From: DASZHJ01 sp035604335
Lineage (GTDB): Bacteria > Pseudomonadota > Alphaproteobacteria > ATCC43930 > CGMCC-115725
DNA: 30,340 nucleotides
Direction of reading: 5' to 3'
NCBI GenBank assembly: GCA_035604335.1
Contig: DATNIT010000093.1
Coordinates: forward strand, 1-30,340
In this document: in pieces, positions 7,193 to 14,032 of the stretch
Layout: each line of letters starts with the position of its first letter
Position numbering within the stretch: the stretch's first letter is position 1
Made by a program: the position numbers and the translations under genes
Notes under the pieces: generated by a model
The model's database searches: none
The model's input: only the letters and a program-made list of their open reading frames with translations
What the model was told of the DNA's origin: nothing

Positions 7193-8182
7193 ATGCCGGC
7201 CGATCGCGCGAGGTGGTTCTGGTGGCCGGCGATTGCCGCGGTACTGTTGCTGACGCCGCCGCTGCTCGGCACCTACCAGCTCTACCTCGTCAATATCGCG
7301 CTGGTGAACATCGTGCTCGCGATCGGGCTCAATCTGCTCACGGGAAACGCCGGCCAGATCTCCTTGTGCAACTCGTCCTTCATGGCGATCGGCGCCTATG
7401 CCTGCACGCTCTTGAGTACCAAATTGGGACTGTCGTTCTGGCTCGCGTTGCCGGTGGGCGGTATCGTCGCCATGAGTTTCGGCTGCGTTCTCGCGCTTCC
7501 CGCGATGCGGCTCAGCGGGTTCTACCTCGCGCTGGCGACGCTGGGTTTCCTCGAGATCACTCAGACCATGATCGAGGAATTTCCGGGCATCACCGGGGGG
7601 ATCCGCGGCATGATCGCCTCGCGGCCGACGCTGTTCGGCTGGAAGCTCGGCAGCGACCTCGCGCTCTACTATGCCTTCATGCCGATCGTGGCCTGTCTCG
7701 TCCTGGTCGCCCGCAACCTCATCCGCTCTCCGGTGGGACGAGCCTTCGATGCGATCCGCAACAGCGTGCCCGCGGCTCAGTCGCTCGGGATCTCGCCGGT
7801 GAGGACCAAGCTCATCGCCTTCGCCATCGCGGCGCTCTACGCGGGCCTGGCAGGCGGCCTCGGCGCCGCGGTCGTGGGCTTCATCGACCCGGTCGAGTAC
7901 GGCACCGGCGCGTCGCTGCGGCACGTCACCTTCATCGTGGTCGGCGGGATCGGCTCGATCTCCGGCTCCCTGGTCGGAGCGATCGTGCTGACCGTGCTTC
8001 CCGAGTTGCTGCGGGGACTCAAGGAATACAGCGACTTCGTCTACGCGGCCTTGCTGCTCGCGTTTCTGCTTCTGCTGCCGAAGGGATTGGTCGGCCTCGG
8101 GCCGATGGCGGCTCGCTTGTGGAGCCGCGAAGGCCGCGTCTCGGGGCCGCCGCTCGAGGCCCGAGGAGGTCCGGCGCCATGA
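7193..8182 (+). CDS. livM: Branched-chain-type ABC transporter permease, LivM family
   Basis: A 329-residue membrane protein. The ATG at 7193 has GGAGGG 9 bases upstream; an in-frame ATG at 7151 lies inside livH and is less likely. After a short basic N-terminus there is a first helix (WWPAIAAVLLLTPPLLG), then the family signature NLLTGNAGQISLCNSSFMAIGAY (about 44-66; Cys where many members have Gly or Asn) and the coupling loop GRAFDAIRNSVPAAQSLGIS (about 183-202). It ends with a helix (FVYAALLLAFLLLLPKGLVGLG) and a 30-residue cytoplasmic tail. It pairs with LivH to form the channel. Its stop codon overlaps the livG start as ATGA, which indicates translational coupling. Confidence 0.92.
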   Translation: MPADRARWFWWPAIAAVLLLTPPLLGTYQLYLVNIALVNIVLAIGLNLLTGNAGQISLCNSSFMAIGAYACTLLSTKLGLSFWLALPVGGIVAMSFGCVLALPAMRLSGFYLALATLGFLEITQTMIEEFPGITGGIRGMIASRPTLFGWKLGSDLALYYAFMPIVACLVLVARNLIRSPVGRAFDAIRNSVPAAQSLGISPVRTKLIAFAIAALYAGLAGGLGAAVVGFIDPVEYGTGASLRHVTFIVVGGIGSISGSLVGAIVLTVLPELLRGLKEYSDFVYAALLLAFLLLLPKGLVGLGPMAARLWSREGRVSGPPLEARGGPAP

Positions 8183-8949
8183 CCTTCTTCGTGCTGGACG
8201 CCGTCTCCGTGACATTCGGCGGGGTTATCGCCGTGCGCGATGTCTCGTTGAGTTTGGAGCGCGGAGAAATCCGAGGCCTGATCGGCCCGAACGGCGCGGG
8301 CAAGACCTCGCTGATCAACGCGGTCACCGGCATGGTGCCGATCTCGGGCGGTCGAATCGCGCTCGAAGAGCGCGAGATCGGGCGGTTGGCGCCCCACCAG
8401 ATCGCCGCCCTCGGCATCGGCCGCACGTTTCAGCACGTCGAGATCTTCGCCGATCAGACCGTGCTCACCAATGTCCTGACGGGGCTGCATCGGCATCTGT
8501 CGCACGGGCTTTGGAGCAGTGCCTTGATGCTGCCGTCGGCGCGGCGCGGCGAGGCGGCGGCGCGGCGGGAAGCCGAGGGGCTGCTCGAGGCATTCGATCT
8601 CGGGTCGTACGGGGATGCCGTGGCCGGCGATCTCCCCTATGGGATCTTGAAGCGGCTCGATCTCGCTCGCGCGCTCGCCGCCCGGCCCAAGCTGCTGTTG
8701 CTCGACGAGCCGACCTCGGGCATGAGCGAGGTCGAGGCTGCCGCGACCATCGCGACGGCGCGAGGCCTGGCGCGCGACCGCGACATCACGTTGCTGGTCA
8801 TCGAGCACAATATGCGCGTCATCATGGCGCTGGCCGATCGGCTGACCGTCCTCCACCACGGCGAGAAGATCGCCGAGGGTACGCCGGCGGAGGTCCAGGC
8901 CGATCCCCTCGTGATCGACGCCTATCTCGGGGATCACGCCGATGCTTGA
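8179..8949 (+). CDS. livG: Branched-chain-type ABC transporter ATPase, LivG family
   Basis: A 256-residue cytoplasmic ATPase that powers the LivHM channel. Visible are Walker A GPNGAGKTS (about 35-43), the Q-loop region IGRTFQHVEIF, the Walker B LLLLDEPTSGM and the H-loop VIEHNMRVIMALADR. The signature helix reads LPYGILKRLDLARALAARP. LivG proteins usually have LPYGxQRR here, so the Gln is replaced by Leu; this is a mild departure and the loop is otherwise complete. The start overlaps livM by 4 bases and the stop overlaps livF by 8 bases, so all four subunits should be made together. Length is normal. Confidence 0.92.
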   Translation: MTFFVLDAVSVTFGGVIAVRDVSLSLERGEIRGLIGPNGAGKTSLINAVTGMVPISGGRIALEEREIGRLAPHQIAALGIGRTFQHVEIFADQTVLTNVLTGLHRHLSHGLWSSALMLPSARRGEAAARREAEGLLEAFDLGSYGDAVAGDLPYGILKRLDLARALAARPKLLLLDEPTSGMSEVEAAATIATARGLARDRDITLLVIEHNMRVIMALADRLTVLHHGEKIAEGTPAEVQADPLVIDAYLGDHADA

Positions 8950-9649
8950 GGTCGCCGATCTCGTGACCGGCTACGGTCGCAGCGCCGTGCTGCACGGCGT
9001 ATCGCTGGACGTCGCCGAGGGCGCGATCGTCGGCGTGCTCGGACCGAATGGCGCCGGCAAGACCACGCTGGTCAAGGCGATCTCGGGGCTGCTGCCGTGC
9101 CGAGCCGGCCGCATCGTCTTCGAGGGGCGCACTTTGGCCGGCAGCCGCGTGCAGGACATCGTGCGCCTCGGCCTGCTGCACGTGCCGCAGGGACGGCTCT
9201 TGTTTCCGGAGATGACCGTCCAGGAGAACCTGGAGATGGGCGCTTATCTCGGGCCCGGCCGGAGCGCGTTTCGGGCGGATCTCGACCGCGTTCACGCGCT
9301 CTTCCCGATCCTGGAGGAGCGGCAGGGGCAGCTCGCGGGCGTGCTGTCCGGCGGCGAGCAGCAGATGTTGGCGATCGGTCGCGCGCTGATGTCGCGGCCG
9401 CGCCTCCTCATCCTCGACGAGCCGTCGATCGGCTTGGCGCCGCGCATCATCGACGAGATCTTTGAGGTCGTGAGACGAATCAATCGAGACGGCACGTCCA
9501 TAGTGCTGGTCGAGCAGAACGCGCGGCGCGTCCTGCGGATCGCGAGCCATTGCGTCGTGCTGGAGAGCGGCCGCGTCGCGGTCGCGGGATCGAGCGCGGA
9601 CCTGCTCGGCAACGAGCTGGTCCGCAAGAGCTACCTGGGCCTCCATTGA
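8942..9649 (+). CDS. livF: Branched-chain-type ABC transporter ATPase, LivF family
   Basis: A 235-residue partner ATPase of LivG. Walker A is GPNGAGKTTL (about 32-41), the family-specific VPQGRLLFPEMTVQENLEMG follows, the signature is LSGGEQQMLAIGRAL, and Walker B is LLILDEPSIGLAP. The H-loop region is VLVEQNARRVLRIA; LivF normally has Gln (EQN) rather than His here, so this is as expected. The ATG lies inside the end of livG. A 52-base gap with AAGGGAGACG separates it from the amidohydrolase gene. Confidence 0.92.
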   Translation: MLEVADLVTGYGRSAVLHGVSLDVAEGAIVGVLGPNGAGKTTLVKAISGLLPCRAGRIVFEGRTLAGSRVQDIVRLGLLHVPQGRLLFPEMTVQENLEMGAYLGPGRSAFRADLDRVHALFPILEERQGQLAGVLSGGEQQMLAIGRALMSRPRLLILDEPSIGLAPRIIDEIFEVVRRINRDGTSIVLVEQNARRVLRIASHCVVLESGRVAVAGSSADLLGNELVRKSYLGLH

Positions 9650-9701
9650 CGGAGGACGCGGGACATCGCGCCCTCCGCCGGTCATCTGCAAGGGAGACGA
9701 C

Positions 9702-10559
9702 ATGACGATCTATGACATGCATTCGCATTGGGGCACCAAGCGCGGCTACACGCTTCGCACCGAGGCGGAGCTGGCGCAGCAGAAGAAGACTTGGAACTCC
9801 GAGCCGAAATACGCCACCGAGGAGGAGATGGCCGCGTATTTCCGCAAATGCAACGTACGCGTCATCCTGGATTTCGGCTTCGACAAATATCTGCCGCTCA
9901 GCGAGGCGGCCGAGATCCACGATTATGGCTTCGAGACCCAGCGCAAGCATCCGGATGCGATCCTCGGCCATTGGGTGCACATCAATCCGAGGACCGGGCC
10001 CGAAGGCATCCGCGAGCTCCGCCGCTGCCGCGACGCCAAGGTCGGCTTCCTCGGACTCGCCGTCTCCGGCAGCGGCTCAGGGCCCGCAAGCGATCCGATG
10101 TGGACGCCGTACTACAAGTTCTGCATCGAGGCGAAGATACCCGTACTTATCTTCGTGGGCACGACCGGCTCGGGCGCCGGGCTGCCCGGCGGCAACGGTA
10201 TTCTGTTGGATCACTGCCACCCGCGGCATCTCGACGAGGTGGCGGCACGCTATCCCGAGCTCACCATCGTGGCGGCGCGTCCGGGTTGGCCATGGCAGAC
10301 CGAGACCATCGCCGTCCTGTTGCACAAGCGGAACATCTGGTACGAGGTGCACGGTTGGTCGCCGAAATACCACACGGCGGACTTGAAGCACGAAATCTCG
10401 CGCCGCCTGAAGTCGCGCATCATGTTCGGCGCGGACTATCCGCTCTTCACGTACGAGCGGCTGACCGGCGAGTGGAAGGCCGAGGGCTATTCGGACGAGG
10501 TCTTGGAGCGCGTCTTCACGAAGAACGCCGAAGCGTTCTTCGCGAGCTTGCCGGCTTGA
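9702..10559 (+). CDS. Amidohydrolase-2 family TIM-barrel protein with altered metal site
   Basis: A 285-residue TIM-barrel protein of the amidohydrolase/ACMSD-like family; relatives hydrolyse or decarboxylate cyclic or aromatic acids. ATG 9702 has AAGGGAGACG upstream. The first-strand HxH (H7, H9 in DMHSHWG) and the last-strand Asp (D245 in FGADYPL) are present. Relatives with the same sequence around LHKxNxxxxxxGWSPKY have PVLxHTG on strand 5 and AHPxWPW on strand 6; here these read IPVLIFVG and ARPGWPW, so the two middle metal-ligand histidines are F151 and R193. The frame is clean and the rest of the barrel is well kept. It may bind metal weakly, use only HxH and Asp, or be a binding or decarboxylase variant without metal. 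It closes the operon and ends just before a large palindrome, so it likely acts in the same pathway. Confidence 0.87.
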   Translation: MTIYDMHSHWGTKRGYTLRTEAELAQQKKTWNSEPKYATEEEMAAYFRKCNVRVILDFGFDKYLPLSEAAEIHDYGFETQRKHPDAILGHWVHINPRTGPEGIRELRRCRDAKVGFLGLAVSGSGSGPASDPMWTPYYKFCIEAKIPVLIFVGTTGSGAGLPGGNGILLDHCHPRHLDEVAARYPELTIVAARPGWPWQTETIAVLLHKRNIWYEVHGWSPKYHTADLKHEISRRLKSRIMFGADYPLFTYERLTGEWKAEGYSDEVLERVFTKNAEAFFASLPA

Positions 10560-10563
10560 GCGG

Positions 10564-10591
10564 GCGGCGCGGCCCGGCCGGGCCGCGCCGC
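10564..10591. terminator. 28-bp perfect palindrome between convergent genes; candidate bidirectional terminator
   Basis: A perfect inverted repeat of two 14-base GC-only arms meets at 10577/10578, between the amidohydrolase stop (10559) and the stop of the convergent LivK-like gene (10602). In RNA it would form a very stable hairpin on either strand. No T-run follows it, so it is not a canonical intrinsic terminator; a bidirectional stop or 3' end protection is the likely role given the convergent genes. Confidence 0.55.
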
Positions 10592-10601
10592 TTCGACCGC
10601 C

Positions 10602-11816
10602 TTACTGGAACTCCTTGAGGATGTCGCTCTCGTGCAGCGGCGCCCAGCGCAACGGCACCCAGTGGCCGTTCAAGACCACGACCGGCTGGAGCAGGAAGTT
10701 GCCGATGTGGTGCTTGGCCGTGAAGGTGCGCGGCGTCGCGATGTCGCTCACCCGGTAATGGTCGAGGGACTCGAGGCCCGAGATGAATTTGTCCGTGTCG
10801 AGGTCCTTGCCCGCGCGCTTCAGGCCTTCGGCGACGCAATACATGTCGCCATAAGCCAGCATATCGAAGTTGTTCGGGCGCCCGGCCGGCATGTTCGGAT
10901 ACTCCGCCTGCCAGGCGGCGTTCCACTTGGTCATCGCCGGCTCCTGCGAATCGAAGAAGTACGGCACGTTCAGCATCGATGTCGCGCCCTCGGCGGCGGA
11001 TTTCGCCGTCTGGGGAAACGCCCGATCGATCATGGTCGGGCTCACGAAGATCGCCGAGGTGATCCCGAGCTCGCGAGCTTGCCGGAGGATGATGGCGCCC
11101 TCGGCCGGGTTGCCGTGCACCATCAGGATTTCCGGCTCGGCCTTCTTGATCTCGAGGAGCTGCGGCGTGAAGTCCTTGTCGCCGACGTTGAACTCGAGCC
11201 GCGTCGCCGGCGTCATGTTCCACCAGGACTTGAGCAGGCGGCCCACGGCGTCCGCCTCGTTCTTGGCGTACTCGTCGCGGCCGCTCAGCACGGCGATCTG
11301 CTTGGCTTGCAGGAACTGCGTCACGAACTCGCTGTAGACCTCGCCGTAGCGGGCGGCTTCGTTGGTGCCGCCTCGGAAGAGATACTTGCTGAAGGGATGG
11401 GTCACCTGCGGCGCCGAGGCGATCGAGACGTACATGACCCGCTGCCGCTCCTTGACGAAATCGATCGTACCGACCGTCGAGTTGCTGCCGGCGACGCTGA
11501 AGACCATGAACACGTTGTCCTGGTCGATGAGTTTCTTGACCGCGGCGAGCGCGCGCGCCGGCGAGAACGCATCGTCTTCGAATACGACCTTGAGCTTGCG
11601 GCCGTTGATCCCGCCGGCTGCGTTGATCTCCTTGACGGCGAGGTTCATGCCGTCGCGGCCGCCGAGCCCGATGAACGCCGCGGGACCCGTGATGGGGCCG
11701 TAGGCGCCGATCAGGATCGTGTCGTCCGTGACGCCTTGGTCCGCGCGAGCGGAAGCCGCGCCGAGCGCAAGCCATGCCCCGCACGCGAGAATGAAAAGAG
11801 TGAGATAGCGCCGCAT
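10602..11816 (-). CDS. LivK-like ABC transporter substrate-binding protein
   Basis: A 404-residue periplasmic binding protein (Peripla_BP_6). The start at 11816 (MRRYLTLFILACGAWLALG) has GGGAGGGG 6 bases upstream; an in-frame ATG at 11840 would only add MPKREGNQ, which is the ribosome-binding-site region read as protein. A Sec signal peptide ends near ASARA/DQG. The mature protein starts with TDDTILIGAYGPITGPAAF and continues with GINGRKLKVVFEDDAFSPARALAAVKKL, both hallmarks of the family. The C-terminus HHIGNFLLQPVVVLNGHW is typical of binding proteins for aromatic or aliphatic carboxylates in catabolic clusters. It is convergent with the LivHMGF operon and most likely supplies that permease. 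It has its own promoter, so its expression may differ from the permease genes. The ligand is unknown. Confidence 0.9.
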   Translation of the reverse strand: MRRYLTLFILACGAWLALGAASARADQGVTDDTILIGAYGPITGPAAFIGLGGRDGMNLAVKEINAAGGINGRKLKVVFEDDAFSPARALAAVKKLIDQDNVFMVFSVAGSNSTVGTIDFVKERQRVMYVSIASAPQVTHPFSKYLFRGGTNEAARYGEVYSEFVTQFLQAKQIAVLSGRDEYAKNEADAVGRLLKSWWNMTPATRLEFNVGDKDFTPQLLEIKKAEPEILMVHGNPAEGAIILRQARELGITSAIFVSPTMIDRAFPQTAKSAAEGATSMLNVPYFFDSQEPAMTKWNAAWQAEYPNMPAGRPNNFDMLAYGDMYCVAEGLKRAGKDLDTDKFISGLESLDHYRVSDIATPRTFTAKHHIGNFLLQPVVVLNGHWVPLRWAPLHESDILKEFQ

Positions 11817-11887
11817 CTGGTTCCCCTCCCGTTTTGGCATTCAGAACGGCGGGTGCGTGAATTCCCCGAGCCGTCGTGCTTGTTGGG

Positions 11888-12034
11888 CTACGAAGTTATC
11901 ACGGAATGAAAGACCGCCTCCAGCATCCCCGGCGCGATCTGTTGCCGCGGCGACTTCCCGTCTTGCATGTAGCCGATGCGCACTCGGCAATCGCCGCGCT
12001 CGATCCCGTGCGATCCGAAATTACCCACGGCCAT
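11888..12034 (-). CDS. Possible 48-residue ORF of unknown function
   Basis: ATG at 12034-12032, stop at 11890-11888. The peptide begins MAVGNFGSHG and ends EAVFHSVITS; it has a mixed, protein-like composition but matches nothing I recognise. It lies in the 286-base stretch between the GntR gene (stop 12103) and the LivK-like gene (start 11816), on the same strand as both. It could be a small protein, a degraded remnant, or chance. There is no clear ribosome-binding site. Apart from this ORF and the promoter that the LivK-like gene must have, I see nothing else in 11817-12102. Confidence 0.2.
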   Translation of the reverse strand: MAVGNFGSHGIERGDCRVRIGYMQDGKSPRQQIAPGMLEAVFHSVITS

Positions 12035-12102
12035 TGAACGCGTGCGCCTAGGGGGCCGCTGCCGTCACCGAAGCGGGTCGGCGGCAACGGCGCGGCGCCC
12101 TA

Positions 12103-12915
12103 TCAGCGGCCACGGGTTTCGCTCCCGGCCGTCCACGCGAGCTCGGTCACCTCGCGCCCCCTGCCTAGGGGCTCGCCGCGCGCGGCCACCTTGGGCATCA
12201 GGCCGGATTTCTTGAAATGCGGCGAGCTCAGCGCTTCCGCCACCTTCTCGGCGTTGCTCTCGATATGCTCGGTCAATTGAGGCAGCGCATCCTTCGGCTT
12301 GCGCGCGAGCACCGCGTCCATCAAGCGCTGGTGCCGGCCGCGGGGATTCTTCGCCGGCTTTCGGAAGCGGGCCAAGATGTGCCGATACCGCTCGGCGTGC
12401 ATGAACAGGTTGCCGCAGAGCTCCAGAAGAATGGGCGACCCGCACGCGGCGATCAGCGAGGCATGAAAGTCGCGATGCCTGGCCGACCACACGTCGTCGA
12501 GAATCCGCTCGGCCCCCTTCAACCGGCCCCGCGCCAACTCCATGCGATGGAAGGCCGCGATAATGCCGGCTTCCCATTCATCGTCGCCCAGGCGCATCGA
12601 CTCCTTGAGGGCCTCTTTCTCCAGCAGAAGCCGCACCCGAGTGAGATCCAGGAACTCCGCGATCGATACGGGTTTGACCCTGAAGCCGCGGCGCTCCTCG
12701 GCTTCCACCAGCCCTTCCGCGGCCAGGCGGTTCAGGGCTTCGCGCAGCGGGCTCGAGGACAGACCGAACCGCGCCTGCAAGGCATCGATGCGCAGACGCG
12801 CTCCCGGCTCGAGCTCCGTGCGGCGAATCGCCGCTCGCAGCTGCCTTATGGCCTGGTTGACCAGAGACGCCTCGGCGATCGGTTCCGGTCCGGCCCCAGG
12901 CGCGTTGTCCGGCAC
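12103..12915 (-). CDS. GntR family transcriptional regulator, FCD (FadR-like) type
   Basis: A 270-residue paralogue of the regulator at 1519. I choose GTG 12915-12913 because GAGGAGG (12921-12927) lies 5 bases upstream; a TTG at 12942 in the same frame is an alternative adding 9 residues. The winged helix-turn-helix runs from IRQLRAAIRRTELEPGARL through FGLSSSPLREALNRLAAEGL to EERRGFRVKPV. The FCD domain shows EFLDLTRVR and RHRDFHASLIAACGSP, with the Asp and His ligand positions kept. The C-terminal 45 residues beyond the FCD domain (KSGLMPKVAARGEPLGRG onward) are basic and have no counterpart in the other regulator. It is divergent from the FAH-family gene, which it probably controls, and stands upstream of the LivK-like gene on the same strand. 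The effector is probably a carboxylate, by family (inference). Confidence 0.9.
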   Translation of the reverse strand: MPDNAPGAGPEPIAEASLVNQAIRQLRAAIRRTELEPGARLRIDALQARFGLSSSPLREALNRLAAEGLVEAEERRGFRVKPVSIAEFLDLTRVRLLLEKEALKESMRLGDDEWEAGIIAAFHRMELARGRLKGAERILDDVWSARHRDFHASLIAACGSPILLELCGNLFMHAERYRHILARFRKPAKNPRGRHQRLMDAVLARKPKDALPQLTEHIESNAEKVAEALSSPHFKKSGLMPKVAARGEPLGRGREVTELAWTAGSETRGR

Positions 12916-13041
12916 GACCACCTCCTCGGCGTAGTGGTGCAAAAGAGCTTCTCTTGCTGGACGCCATAGCCGCTCGGCGGATATGCGTTAGCGAGTCATT
13001 TATGCACAAAATCGAATTCCCTGCTAGATAGATAGTTCTAT

Positions 13042-13052
13042 ATATTCTTGTG
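13042..13052 (+). promoter_or_regulatory. 11-mer shared with the first GntR promoter region (copy 2)
   Basis: ATATTCTTGTG, identical to 1481-1491, lies in the AT-rich part of the 256-base gap between the second GntR gene and the FAH gene. ATAGTTCTAT (13032-13041), an ATAG/CTAT inverted pair, abuts it. GCACAA (13004-13009) and TTGTGC (13048-13053) form a loose inverted pair. The region looks like the divergent promoter and operator of the two genes. Confidence 0.4.
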
Positions 13053-13091
13053 CTGTAGCGGGAGCGATCCAGCCAAGATCATCCGCGGCCG

Positions 13092-13106
13092 GAGAGAGAG
13101 AGAGAG
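13092..13106 (+). repeat. GA dinucleotide repeat in FAH gene leader
   Basis: Seven GA units plus a final G lie about 65 bases before the FAH start. It is the only simple dinucleotide run of this kind I noticed in the window. It is outside the coding sequence, so slippage could change promoter or leader spacing but not the reading frame. Confidence 0.6.
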
Positions 13107-13171
13107 CGAAGTGGACACGAAACACGGACGCGCTCTGGAGCGAGGGTGGAGCGGCTGAAGAGGGGGCTTAC

Positions 13172-14023
13172 ATGAAACTCGCGAGCTTTCTTGTATCGGG
13201 TTCGAGCAGCTACGGGATGGTCGTCGGGGATCGCGTGGTCGACATCGGACGCCGTCTCGGCCAGCGGTTCCCGACGCTGCGCGCCGTGATCGCGGCCGGC
13301 GCCCTTGCCGAAATCGCGCGCGCGGCCGAGGGCGCCCGTCCGGATTATGACCTAGCCGGCCTGCGGCTCCTGCCGCCGATTCCCGACCCCGAGAAGATCG
13401 TCTGCGTCGGGCGCAACTATAAGGGCCATGTCGCCGAAGCGAACATGAAGCCGCCGGAGCACCCGAGTCTATTCATCCGGCTCACGAACACGCTGGTGGG
13501 GCACGGCGGCGCTCTGGTGCGGCCGAAGGTCTCCGGCGACATGGATTTCGAGGGCGAGCTCGCCATCGTCATCGGCAAGCCCGGTCGGCACATCGCGAAG
13601 GCCGCCGCGCTGCAGCACATCGCGGCTTACGCCTGCTTCAACGACGCCAGCCTGCGCGACATTCAATTCAAGCATTCGTTGACCGCCGGAAAGAATTTTT
13701 TCGCGACCGGCGGCTTCGGACCATGGCTGGTCACGGCGGATGAGATTCCCGATCCGACCCAGCTCATCCTGGCGACCCGGCTCAACGGCATCGAGGTTCA
13801 GAGGACGAGGACCGACGATCTCATCTTCGATATCCCCACGATCATCGCCTACATATCGGTCTTCACGCCGCTCGCCGCCGGCGACGTGATCGCGACCGGA
13901 ACCCCCGAGGGTGTCGGATTCGCACGCACTCCGCCACTCTGGATGAAGCCCGGGGATACCGTCGAGGTCGAGATCTCCGGCATCGGCATCCTGCGCAATC
14001 CGATCGTTGCGGAAGAGCAGTGA
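13172..14023 (+). CDS. Fumarylacetoacetate hydrolase (FAH) family protein
   Basis: A 283-residue member of the FAH superfamily (hydrolases, decarboxylases or isomerases of keto- and acylpyruvate-type acids), metal dependent and cytoplasmic. ATG 13172 follows GAGGGGG. Residues 1-70 form the small N-terminal domain; the catalytic domain starts at KIVCVGRNYKGHVAEAN (76-92). The metal site is visible as DFEGELAIVIG (E127, E129) and NDASLRDIQ (D158), followed by KNFFATGGFGPW and TGTPEGVGF. All expected residues are present. Members of this subgroup often act as ureidoglycolate lyase-like or 2-hydroxyhepta-2,4-diene-dioate isomerase/hydratase-like enzymes in catabolism of ring-cleavage products. 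It diverges from the GntR gene at 12103, and its end faces the AstE-like gene 9 bases away. The specific reaction is not determined. Confidence 0.9.
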   Translation: MKLASFLVSGSSSYGMVVGDRVVDIGRRLGQRFPTLRAVIAAGALAEIARAAEGARPDYDLAGLRLLPPIPDPEKIVCVGRNYKGHVAEANMKPPEHPSLFIRLTNTLVGHGGALVRPKVSGDMDFEGELAIVIGKPGRHIAKAAALQHIAAYACFNDASLRDIQFKHSLTAGKNFFATGGFGPWLVTADEIPDPTQLILATRLNGIEVQRTRTDDLIFDIPTIIAYISVFTPLAAGDVIATGTPEGVGFARTPPLWMKPGDTVEVEISGIGILRNPIVAEEQ

Positions 14024-14032
14024 GCGCTTGGC

